Below are positions 44,430 to 57,000 of a DNA stretch of 64,000 nt, in pieces. The DNA is from Sarcocystis neurona. Taxonomy: Eukaryota; Apicomplexa; Conoidasida; Eucoccidiorida; Sarcocystidae. A program made the translations under genes and the position numbers. A model generated the notes under the pieces. That model did no database searches and was not told the DNA's origin. It worked only from the letters and a program-made list of their open reading frames with translations. How positions within the stretch are numbered: the first letter of the stretch is position 1; the number at the start of each line of letters is the position of its first letter. The stretch lies in NCBI GenBank assembly GCA_000727475.1, contig KL647303.1, positions 1,303,449 through 1,367,448 on the forward strand, read 5' to 3'.

Positions 44430-47400
44430 ATGAATATATGTGTACGTACGGTTGGATGTGGTTGTCACTACATATATGCGAAAGGGGGATAGTTTTGAGA
44501 AATATCACCAGTGAGCCTGGTACAACAAAATACCTCAACTGCATGCATGCGAAGAACGTGTAGGAAATAAGAACCCATGCGCAAGGAGGAAACGCACGCT
44601 ACGTGAACAGCGGTTCACGCGTGTCCCAGTGGTGCGTGGGAACAACTCGCTAGTTTGGGTACGTCCTTATTTCCCAGGGGAGCGGGAGCGCGATCAGAGT
44701 AACTTGACTGCAGACAATCACCACAAGCGAGAAAACGCGTGGACAGAACCGGCTGCTGGCTGGGTTAAGACAAAATATGCGCAGCCCCCTGCATGCCTAC
44801 CAGACTGCATTAACAGAACGGACGCGGCTGTACAAAGGGTGAATGCGCTAGATGGAGCGGAAGTGAGGAAATGCGGAAGTGAGGTATAGTTGCATTCTTA
44901 GGACAGAATATCGTCTCAAGCGCTGGTGAGCTGCATGCGCTCAAAACGTGGTGCCGGCAATATGATTTGGAGGAAACGACTCGTCGGATCTTCCGTAGCG
45001 AGACGGTCGCTTCTTGCGGACTGTGTTACCTGTAATCAAAGACAGGCGTACACCTGCAGACCGCCCTGCAAAATATGTGTATTCATGCATTTATGCATAT
45101 GTTTTGATGGCCTCCCACAGCCGCAATCTTGCACGAAGTTGCTAAAGTCGAGTCTCCGATGAAAGTGTTCGCAGCCCCTTCGTTTCCCAGCTGTCGTTCG
45201 TGTGCCGCTGGGTAATGTTTGATTCAGGGGGATGACAGAATGACATTCTCAACCAGCTTAGATATGCGGGCACCCACGTAAACGCTAAGACTTAAATAAG
45301 ACGGAGTGTCTGCGTCCGTCCAGTAGAGCTGCTGCAGCTGCATGGCTCTGTGCAGAAGCAGGAATGCTTTACTAGCAAACGAAGAGTGAGAATTTCTTCA
45401 GTGATCGTGTCACCTGTGTCACACTTAATGGACGGGGTATGTCTACCAATGGACGTGTACAGCAGCTCAGAGAGAAAGGAAGCTCTGCGCACATACCAAC
45501 AATATGAATGTTCTTGCGCACAACGCAAAGCTGATCTCGTGCAACGTTCCAGCTGCCCGATGCTCCTTTCAACTATACACGTGCACTGCTTCCGAGCTTC
45601 GTTCCCTATCATCGTACCACGGTAGCTGCATCAGCTGTCGAGAGGTGAATGATTTTCTTTGCCTTGTGTCCGTCTGTCGTGCCCATGAAGAGTGAGTGGT
45701 CTACTTCTTCTTGTGTGCATTTGTGGTAAATACTCACACGTTTGTGGGAAACATAGATGTGTCGGAGGGCACAGTTGTGGAAATTTGTCTCCACGCCAAA
45801 AGTGCTCCCACGGCTGCAGACCTCCGGACAAGTAGATATGCCATTCTGCGCTGGACACAGTGCCTTCTATCAATTATAAGTTCCACGCGTAACGCATGAC
45901 ACCCAACACCCGCGCGGTGCTTGCTTGCCGCAGGGGCATCAAACGGGCTCATCGTTCGGTGATCGCCCGCATCCAAATACATACCTATGTATATACATAT
46001 ACGGATGTATACATAGAGGGAGGGAGAGGGGGACAGACATACACATTTCTGCGGTAGTGCTCATCCCTTGGCTTCGAGGAGCTGCTCTGCGCAAGTATCG
46101 CCTTCTGTCGGCGCATCCACGTGTGTCTGCTTATGAAAAAGAGACAGATATTTCCATTGTCAACGTGCACGCGCTAAGACACCCTGTCTGCTGTGTATTG
46201 CTACCGAGCTACAAGAGGCGCACATATGTAAACACGTGCAAGGGTCTGTAGTGTCAGCAACACGCGCGCCCAGAAGACAGCGAAGTGAAGCCTCTCTGCG
46301 CCCTCACGTAAGGACGTAAGGGCTTCAGCCGATATTCTTGAACACTGCATGCATGCGACAACAGCAGAATCGTAAGGCAAAACAAACAATTTCGTTCGTT
46401 CGTTAGGCCGGCGTCGCATTCTCAGAACCGCGTTCCGCATTCGTAGAGAGGCGGAAGGACGCGGGTCGGTGCAGACTCGCCTGTGTGTCTCTGGTTGCAC
46501 GCCCGCTGTAACGGACGCCCATGAAAGAGGTAAGCGGAGAGGTGGTTACAGAAAAAATGGGAATCTTTCCCGTGAGCGTCCACTTGGCGGCGACTGTTTG
46601 ATAGTCAAGGAGGCTGTGAAAATGTGGCTGACGTACACGAGTCAATACTTCAAGGGGATGCTGCAAATATGTCCCGACAGCAGTTATGAGTCTCTGCCCA
46701 TCTTTCACCGTGAGATTGCCCGGTCGTAGTCTGTTGTCAGACTCGAGTGTTTGTGCGAATGAGTCATCGGTGAAGCGGGCGACTGGAAGGCTCCAGTTAC
46801 GTTGGCGCGTCTACTCGGAGCAAAGCACGTAGGGACGCGGAGAACTCTTCAGTCCGCGAGATGCACATTCGTGTACTCACGTACGTATACAAGTAAATGT
46901 ACACGCGGGTGTACCTACACCGTCACGAAGGTATAGTGATGCGTTTGCAGGCGAAGTGAAACGCTCGCTTGCCTCTTTCTCAAGATACCACGGCACCGGG
47001 CAACCTCCGGTAGCGACTCCCAAGCACATACAGCGTTGGTGAAACAGTCTCACACACGCACTTCTTATCAAGCTCCCTTCATAGGCGTGTTTTTGAACTG
47101 ATGCCTTGTGCGTATTCGTGCGAAAAAGTGTTTAGCTCGTAAAATGTATTTGCATACATACGTGTGTGCATGGGGATGCATGGGGGAAAACAGGTATGTC
47201 TGTGCGCTGCAGCATCTGTCTGAATGCGTGCACCACGACACTCAAGAGACCGCGTCGGCCCGAAGATTCTGACGCTGCAACGGTCGCACGCAGAGCTACG
47301 TACACGTACACACAGGCACACATATACCCTATGCATGCAGCATATACGGATGCATATATTGGTAAATGTATATACACGTGGAGATGGTGTATCAAGGGGT

Positions 47401-47455
47401 GTCACTTCCATTTACATATAGGCAGACGCGGGTGCGGGAGGCTTCTGCTGACGTA
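44430..47455. other. plain sequence, no gene recognised
   Basis: Frames of 60-108 codons occur on both strands; none has both good splice sites and recognisable protein. A hairpin (GCCCT-C-ACGT / ACGT-A-AGGGC, AAGG loop) lies at 46300-46323. A TA-rich segment lies near 45980-46015. Confidence 0.45.
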
Positions 47456-48096
47456 TCAAAGAGAACAAGTGGTGCTAATGCTGTCGCGAGCAGAAGTTGT
47501 CTGCTGTTGTCGTTTGTCTCTTTTGCGTGTTGGTTCTGTGCCAGCTGGTTTAGCGTCTGTTGCTGCTGCGGCCGCCGAGTTTTCCTTATTGTCGCTTTCT
47601 TGGACAGCACCGCAAGACTCTGATGCTGCATCAGTGGCATCGCTACCAGGCGCAGGAAGTTGGCAACAGGGAAAGAGAGTCTCAGCACTGTTTTTGCCAC
47701 GACCCAGAAATTTCACTGCTGCCGCGGCGCCTGCCATGCAAGCTGCAGCAACAGACGCGGAGTCTTCTGCACCTGCTGCTGCTGCTGCCGCCGCCGCCGC
47801 GGCGGCAGCAGCACGAGCGTGGTCCCCGGGCGCAACGCTTCTCGAATTGTCTGCTCCAGCATGTACTGCTGTTCCTGCTGCTGATGAACCGCAGCCTTCT
47901 CCTGATTTGAGAGCTGCGTCCCCCACTGCTGAACCAGTGGTGGCGTCTGCGGCTGTTCCAGGTTTCTTCTTGTGAGATTCTATCGTTTCACTCAAAACAT
48001 GTGCAAAAAGGTGCTTTGCATGCTTTTGGAAGCTCTGTCTCCACGCCAATTCATTAAAACGCTGCAGCTGCAGGGGCTTACCGTCAAACATTCTGC
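47456..48096 (-). CDS. U2AF2: U2AF65-like gene, terminal exon 8: end of UHM and Ala-rich tail
   Basis: The acceptor GTGTTTTCAG|GC joins exon 7 in phase and gives SRMFDGKPLQLQRFNELAW, with the Arg-x-Phe motif that holds ligand tryptophans in UHM domains. After this come about 190 further residues, absent from animal U2AF65, including a run of 13 Ala (ARAAAAAAAAAAAAAGAED), and a TGA at 47456-47458. An alternative acceptor six bases upstream would add Met-Phe. The Ala run and nearby GCN repeats mark this exon as lying in the repeat-rich part of the window. Confidence 0.8.
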
Positions 48097-51000
48097 CTGA
48101 AAACACTGCACGCAACAAAAACGGTGTAACAGCCGCAGCAGAATCGACAGAGCACCAGCAGTGGCGACAGCCTCCAGGGCAGCAGCAAATGCAGCCGCAA
48201 CAGAGGCAACACCCACACAGCACAGCACCTCGAGGAGCACTCGTACCCCCCGCCGCGCAGAAGAAAAGGGCGCCTTCACTTCGTATCATCTGAGTTGTGA
48301 GCCCTGCTGGAGATCACTCTCTCTGTATAGATAGGTGCATACATATAGATGAACTGTTATAAACGAATGTCTTCTGTAAAAATGTATGAAAACACCTACG
48401 TGCACACCATATAAGCTGCTTGCGGTGTTGACAGCTACAGATAACGTATGTGAGATCTCTCTACGAAAAATATGAGCTGCGCTCACGTGCATGTCGATCA
48501 CAAAACCTATGTGTACAGGAAATGTGGGTTGTGTTATTACGCAGAGAAATGGCAGAATGTTTCTATATATAACCAGTTACATTGATATATAGAAGCGTAG
48601 AGACCTTTCTCTCTACCTCAACAGGCGTGCATGTATAGATGTGTAGATACATATGTGTGTATTTATCATCTATGCCATCTGCTTTGTTGTAGAGTACACA
48701 AAAGATTTATGCAGGCTGGGAATCTTAGAGAGGACAAAAATAGATATCGCTTTCGAACAACTGACTTGCAGAGAAAGGCAACGGGGTTACGCATGACTTG
48801 TTGGTTTATATCATACACGCATATTTCGACGACGGCAGCTCCCCAACTCATTCGTTTCCTCAGTTGCGCTATACGGATAAGCAAATAATCTGTATGTATA
48901 TACATATGTATGTCTTCTTTCTGCGTGTGGATAGCTGGATATTACGAGGCCGTCTCGTTCCTTCGTGAAGCGGCATTTGTAGTGACTTATATTTATGCGG
49001 AGATTCTTTTAATGACTGTCTACTGAAGTGGTGCAACGTAGTCATCCAACACTTACGGCATTCAGGGATGCTACTTGCACCTGCTGATACATAAACGCAC
49101 GTATAGACGAATCTGTGTGCATACATTTCCTCATTTTCGTATTCATATCTGAATATACGTCTGTGCATGTATAGATACACATACTTCTGTATGTGATATA
49201 TGAAGTAATTTTGCGTGGGCTTCATGGATAGATTTACGTGCTTATAGAGAACAGCAAAAAACTCCCACGAGACGACATCCCATCCGTACGATCACCCATA
49301 CGTCAGAAGAACGGCCATTCACCTTCTTAGCTATTCACATGCAAGCACATGCAGAGAGATGCAAACAAGCTGCTTCAACGTGACACTCTGCCCTGTAGGC
49401 ACCAACGAGGCCTCTTCGTCGCGGCAGGCGTTCATCGTGATGACGTGCTCACGAAAAACTCAATGGCGACATATATACATATATGTACATGTTAACACAG
49501 GCGTATGTTTAGATGTGAGTGCGATACGTAAAACAGGAGGTAATGTGGATTTGCTGATTCTCAATTTCATTCGTTGTTAAGTGCGCATTAAGCGCCTTTT
49601 GTACAACTGCACAGCCGTGACTGTATCAAAACACTGACCGAGAATCATTTGTTAACTCTTTACGTAGTGGGCTCCCCAGATATGTTCCTCCTCTATCGCA
49701 CAAGTGCACACTTCTCCCCTTCCATATATACAGATATATATTTATATATATATATATCTGTATACATGTATATATGTATATATATACATACACCTTTCTC
49801 TTTCCCTCCTCCGTAGAATCACATACACGTACATCTCTCACTCTCTGTCTTCGTCTCTCTGTCTATGTCATTCTCCTTCTCTTTAAGTATATTTGGAACT
49901 ACAGGTAGCTTCAGAAATACACACACATGTCCATATATGAATGTGTGCGTCGGTGGGTAAGAAAATGATCCCCAACCTGGTACATCGCACGTGTCCGTGA
50001 CTTTTTGACGTCGCACCACGAATGTATGCATATTTCCTCTCTGCTTTGTCAAAAGTGCCACTGAAGCACGGAGGCTCTAGGAACTTACTAAGAATGATAT
50101 TGTCTGCTTGAATGCACGTAGCGTATTCCAGGTACACATCTCCTGCACTTGCCGAGGGCAGAGAATCTTCCAGGCGAGGTGTCACAATAAGAGCGGCAAG
50201 TGCATGTCCATGTTTATTGCATTCACTCAAAATATCATTTAGGATTTCCTCGTAGTCTTCTTCACTTTCCAGATCTGTTGCAGCAGGACAAGTTACCTGC
50301 ACTACACGCGAGGGAGCCTGTAGAGAAGAAAGCCGTCGACAAAGCCGCCTTTTTTCTCCGCCAGTTTTTACCGGTGTAATACGCTCATGTGGTATATGAA
50401 ACTGCATCGTCGACGCACTCTTGTGTCTGGTTGTGCCCACGTGTGTTGGGGGGCACGTGCGAGCCTAAGGTTGGCTAGCTCGAAAAAGTTGCTCACCCGC
50501 TCCCATCATACGTGAGTGTAGACCTAGGCATCTACGTGCGAGAACTTCTCTGAAGCTTTCCCCCTTCTTCGTCTATTTTAATGTAAGAGTATACGCAGTC
50601 ACACGTGTATAATTCCTGGGCCTGCAGCTACACACGTGCATGTAGATGTGTATGTAGACTTCACGGAAAGCAACTATTCACCCACGAATAAGCAGCGCCT
50701 GCCGTGGCAGACGCTCAAATGATCGTGTGTCGTTGCGGCCTCTCGGTGTAAGCGAGAGCTTCGCGTTCGTTTTGTAGAGGAGAGCTCGCGCGCGTAATTC
50801 TCTCTTCGGCAGTATACATGCGTTTGCGAGAAACTGTTCAAAGATCTGCGGCAGCCTGCTACAATTCCTGTGTCGGCACACGTGCGGATCCTTCTCGTGA
50901 AGCCTCTGCGGTGCGGCACTCGTGAGCGGTCCAGCCACAGAGAAAGGCACGACGGCTCTGCGACGTTTCCTGTCGAAGTGACGGGGAGATGAGTGTGGTC

Positions 51001-54000
51001 AGGGGATTGCAGAGATATATGTCCTAGCCTACAGGCGTGCAGACGCATCTAACTGGAAGACCAAAAGATGGGGCGTGCTTTAGTTTACGTAAGTGTGTCC
51101 ATGTGTACAGGCACACTTGTACAGACACGCGGAATTCAGTTTACACACGTATGTGCATACAGGTGGACGCGTAGCGAGCCCACACAAAGGACTGTCTGCC
51201 AGCATAGCGTAGACGCATTTCTGTGTCCGCCCTGGCGTCGTCGTGCGGTAGGAGGGGAGAGGCGACGCTTACACCTCTGAGGAGCTCTGCTTGGATTTGG
51301 GCCTGGACGAGGTCGAAAGGCAAATGAACTGTGCGCTGAGCAATCAGCTGCCGCCCAACGAGTTCACTGCAGCGACAAAAGGCAGAACTGACAAAGAACA
51401 GACACGTTCACGCAGCTGCCTCTTTCTTCCTCTCCTTGTACATATATATACATATATATGTGCGCGCATCTTACGACGATTAACGTCACAAAGCCTTGTT
51501 GTGTTGGAGATTTACATCTCCCTAAAAAGCAGTGATATATGTTGACATCCCTGAAGTTGCAAAAGTGTGTGAGGACAGCGCCGCATAGGTATGCACATTT
51601 GCGTAAGTCGAGATACGTCTGAAGATCCGTTCGTATACATATACACCCGCAGATGCGCATATGTTTACTGTGAGTAGAGTGATGTTTGCGTAATTACACG
51701 GGTAGGAACGAGCTTTGTAGGAGTGGCACGGCGAGTGTGGGAAATCCAGGCGCAAACGATTGAGAAATACGTATGTATAAATATGCGGGGTGCATGTCAC
51801 CGGTGTATGAGTGCATATGTATGTGCACACGTGAGTATATGTATCTGCACACGTGAGTATACGTATACGTATGTAGCAGCTTTGCATTACCCTCACTACT
51901 CTTCCAGTTGATGCGCTGGGCAAAACAGGAAGCAGACTTACGTATGCCCCCATCTACGTAAAACGGCTACTTTTACGCATACAGACTCATGGATATTGTT
52001 CAGGATCTCACAGCCGAAGACGCACATGATACACACACACACACACACACACAAGCACGCACTCGTAGGGACACGCAAGTAGACTTCAGTATCGAACTCA
52101 AGTACACTGTCGCGTGTATCACCACACTGACTATTCACTGCTTACACTGCTGCTGCTCGCTGCTCCTCGGGAAGGGAGGAAAGTAGACTCAGTAAACCAG
52201 AGTTATTTCCAGTGGCGGCCGCCTGCTGCGCTGCGGCAGCGAGGCTCTCGGCCAGCGCCAGGCCTGACGCGCTGCAAAGAGCATTCACAGGAGTGTACCC
52301 GTAGGCAGCGACGGGAACTGTATGTACGGGTAGGTGACTGAGACGCTGTATTTCTGCGCGAAAGAGAGAGCCAGGACACGTGTGTAAAGATACACCCACT
52401 TCTTGTATACACACATATGTCTATACATGTACATCACCTCTATTACAGCAGTGCCTTCTCTGACGTTGCTTCCTTCGACGCGTGCGATTGTACACAAGTG
52501 TATCGGAAAAATTTGACTCCTGAGTTTACATACTCAAAAGACACGTTGAGGTCACCTCGCAGACTGTAATGCCCATTCATGACGATGTGCACTCACGCCC
52601 ACGCGCAGATTACGCATGTGTGCATATGTATTTATTTTCGTGTGTGAATGTATGTCCTTATTTCTGTGCAAATACATGCCTCGGTTTTGAGACAATTTTA
52701 TGTGCGTGGTAGACCAGTACATCGAGAAGGATAACCATTCAAATTTACGTAAAATTGACCTCTTCCACGCCTTCATGTTTACATAGCATCTGTAGCTTCT
52801 ACGTGTACATGCAGCGTTTCTCGACTGCAAACAATATGCGAAAGTGGTTTTCAACTCACACCTGCATGTACACGCGGCAGTCGAATCTGTAGTGCCAGTT
52901 ACGGAAGAGAGTGTGAATCAGAAACGTTCAAGCACTTTGAATAGCCAAGAAAAGTATGTGAAGGCCCGACACTTTCAGTTGTTGTGTCAGTGTGCAGTGA
53001 CGTATATTACATATAAATGTTAATGTTGTCATATCGTATCTATATGTCTGTATATATACGCGCGGCGTACCCCGCGAATACTCCAAGCGCACTGCCGTCG
53101 TAGATGCTGTTCTTCCACTCTGTGGGACGATTGATTCTTATCGGAACTCCGTGCCAGAGTAGCCCATCCAAGCGCAGAGCAGCGTGAGCTTCTTCAACAG
53201 ACGACATTTCCATGAATCCGTAATTGCCTCCTCTATCACGTGCAAACCACACGTGCAAGATTGGGCAGACTGCAGGGTCTTTGCACGCCCAGTTCTCCTT
53301 CATCACTTTCCAGAGGTGCTGCTTAAAACTCTCTTCAGTGATCTCTTCGATGTGCAGCGGAAGATTGCCTGCGGCGCGGCACACGAGTGGTGTAACAAGA
53401 ACAGTATATAGTGTCCAAATGAAACTGAGGCGTTCAGACCTCACACGCTGCAACCCTCAGTGCTAGCTGAACCATGTGTGTGGGCGGAACTTAGAAACTG
53501 TAGCGACGAAGGTGGCAGAAAGTATGAGAGATATTTTCGGCGTAGGCGCGCGGAGCTCCACACGGGAAACCACTGTTTCTCTGAATCGCCTACGCACAGG
53601 TGCCTGGGTCTAGGTCCGGTAACAGAGAGGGAGTGCAGAAGCAAGCCGTGGTCGATAGATGCGTAAACACTTCCAAGTAAGACAAAGCCTTTTTTCCACA
53701 AAACTGCAGAACTTCTCGGCATACGGCAAGTCTTTTGGTCGCAATCCGAGGCGGGTGTATGGAATGGACTGTCGCAGTGGCTAGTTAAAGTCTACGGGGA
53801 GAAGGGCAGGTTCTATTTGTAACTAGATATGCAGTTGCCCCTTTCAGTGGGTACCAAACAGATACAGCAACCCTGTTGCTACCGGAGTCCTTGGGCGGAA
53901 ACTGCCGGAAAACACTTTTGCATGTGCGCTGGTTCTGTGTTATCGACCGCGGAGTCCCTGGTTGGTTTCCGTTGCAACCGTAGGTTACAAACACTGTAGG

Positions 54001-57000
54001 ATACGGGCAGAACTTCACACGTGTAGATTAGGCCTGTTGAGGCACCTACCAACATGAAGTCGCCGTGCGCGCCTTGTCGCGTTCATCTGCTGGTCGTAGA
54101 GGAGCTGGTTCCCCCTCTGATCTGACTTTTTCACCCACTGAAACCCATCCCAGAAGACTTGGTGATTTCCTTCTGATGTTCGGCAGTACCGCTGAATTGT
54201 CTCATTCTGCAGAAAAAAAAAAAGCCGACGCACTTTCTACTGAGTAAGTCATAACTTGGGGCACCGGTTATCCGTTAGTAACACCGACTGGCATAAACAT
54301 TTTAAGCAAGCATAGTTTTCGAAAGAATCCAAATACAAGGGACAGCGAGTGATGTGGTCCACGACCAAGGCACGGGGGAACTGTTATGTCAAACTGTGAC
54401 CGATGGAATTGCGCGAAGTGCGTAGCCGGGCAAGCTGCGCAAGCTTCAGAAAAAACTTCGTCCAAGTAGGCGCCGGCCCGACCAGATGCAGGAAAATTCA
54501 CCTGCTGAGTTCTGAAACGGGAAAAGCGGTGGTCACCTGACCAGACGAAATTGTCGCAGTAAACGAATTATCCAACTCCATCAACAGCAACTCTACCCTA
54601 GGCCGACGTATCGTTGAAGACGTGTGGAAGACGAAAGTGAAAAGGCTTCGAAAGCACACGCGCCGCCCAATGCCGTACCGTAGACCTTGTGCTCGAAAAA
54701 TCTTTCTTTTCTCCTGCCGAGTCAACGTCTGTGAATATGAAGCGTGCGTGTGCTCTCTGCGTATCCCTCAAGGTTTGCGGTTCATGAGTAATTACATGAG
54801 TCACGAGGGGAATGCAACGAACAGCGTGAGGAGAGAAACTGTGGGCTTTTACCATCAGCACATTGGCCCTTATAGGTATTGTGCTTAAATGTGCTTGTGT
54901 ACTTGCTCTGCTCATTATACTTTGCTAGTAAGCTGTGTCCTCCTTTTCATTCTTGTAATATGAGCCCTGTTCCTCAACACTTCCCTCTTATTTGCGTTTC
55001 TCACCCATTCTTTCTCTTCCTTGAGAGCCTGCAAAGAAAAATATATGTGTTAGGCCCCACGAGCGTCCTTCCCTCCATTCCGTCCTACCCTACTGTGTCT
55101 GGCCTATTCATTTACAATCGTGCTCGTTTTCCTGTTGGCGCTCCAGTGAACAACTATTTATGCCGCTTTTCTCAACCCCTTCCTCCCTTGTCGGCTCATC
55201 CCTTCCTGCTTCTCTGGAATTTTCCCCTTGCGGTGCTGTAACCGCCGTCTGCTACGACGGTCTGGATTGATAGACTTCACTCGACATTCACCAGTTTGCA
55301 CTTATGTGGTCGCCTGCTTACACTTTTTGCGAAGCCTTGTCCCACTCTGGTCGCCCTTCTTTCCGGTCCTGTTTACAAGTTTTTCCGCGTTCGTTCATTA
55401 TTTTCTTTTCCATGTGAACACTTCACTATCGCCTCGCGTGGTAGTATCGTGTGTCCGCAACTCTGGTTGTGCTCCTGCTGGTGTGCTGCACTTCCTTCAC
55501 GCGTATGAGCTTGTTTTTCTTCTCCATTGTATCCGTGTCTCTTTACACTTCTTCCAAGGCTACTACATATTTATGAGTGTGTAACTTCCGTTCGCTGGCT
55601 GCTTCATCCGCTACTTCTCCGTTCAGCCGCATAATTGATTACCTGCTTTTTGCGTCGGGCTTTCTCCCGGCTTCGTGAACGTCTGTATTCTTCTTCGGAG
55701 TCGTATGTGGGCGATCTCCTGTCGTAGTAGTAGCGGCGTGAGTAACCGGAGCACCGGCCCCGTGAATTCCCCTCGCGGTCATCATCATCATCCCGTCTCC
55801 ACCCTGCTCCACCCTCTTCTCTCGCCCCTCTTCCGTAGAAGTCCCCCCGCCTTTTTCTTCTCCCTGCCCATATTTTTCTTTTCCACCATGGTCTTTGTCC
55901 ATGAAAGGCGCCGCATTCAGGCCTGTCCTTAGCCAAGGAATCTCTGTCTGCTGATAAACGACTCCGCTCGCTTCTTGAGCAAGGAGGAGAGAGAGAAGCA
56001 CTGCGCCAACTAACCACTGAAGATGATCTGCTGTGTTGCGCTCGACGAGAGGGGAGACGTGGGTGTGTTCTTCTTTGGTTTTTCTGGAAAGTCACAGGAG
56101 ATTTTGAGACACCCTCGTCACCCTGATCTGGAACGCTTCTACCGCGACTGCACTTGGAATGGCTGTTCCTGTCACTGCTGCGACTACGTCGTTCGCGACA
56201 ATCGCGACTGCAGCTGCGCCTGCGGCTCTCGATGCAGGTGGTTTGCATTTCTGTGGCTGCCCCGCTGCTGCTGTTGTGGTGGCTTCTATGATGGGTACCT
56301 CCTGCAGCGTGGACGGCATCGGTGCTGGTACTTGTCTCTTGTGTGCACCATTTACCACTGCAGCCTCTCTCATCGCGTACTGATGTACTCTCCCGACTGT
56401 GGTCTCTTTCAGATTGTGCTGCCCTGCTTGTGGTACTGCGGCTTCTTTCACTTGCCGACCCGTTTGTCTTACTGGGGCTTCTTTCCGCGTCTACCGCCTT
56501 TCTGCAAGTACGTCTTTCTTCTGCGCCTTTTCGACTGCTGCTGCGGCTTACTCGTGCCACTGTTGTCATCCTGGGAGTCCACTTTTTTTCGCCTTCCGTA
56601 CTGGTACTTCGACTTTCGCTTCCTTCCCTCCGCCTACCGTATCTGTCGCTGCTGCGGCTGTGCCTTTTGATTTCCCGCTGACGTTGAGCTCTTGGGTTGC
56701 CAGGGAGCGATTCTCTTGCTTCACTGCAACTAGGTGATGCTGTTCGGCTGTAGCTGCTTCGTCTGCTGCAAACTGAACCCGCTCCTCTCTCACTGAAGCT
56801 TGTGCTTCTTCCTGTCCTTTTCTGCGCATGATGATGATTCTGGTGGTAACTAACATCGTCCGTGGGATGTGCACTTTTAGCACTGTCTTCACGCGGTCGT
56901 CCATTTCGACTGGGCGTGCAGTGACTTCTCCCGTGCACTGAACTGAGTAGGCTACGGTCGACACTCCATTTTGAAGGATCATCGGAAGCAGACGCTTCAC

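Noticed and set aside
47166..47975. 269-codon plus frame with an Ala run
   Set aside because: It lies opposite exon 8 of the U2AF65-like gene; the GCN/CGC run is readable as Ala on both strands, but only the minus strand continues a conserved domain.
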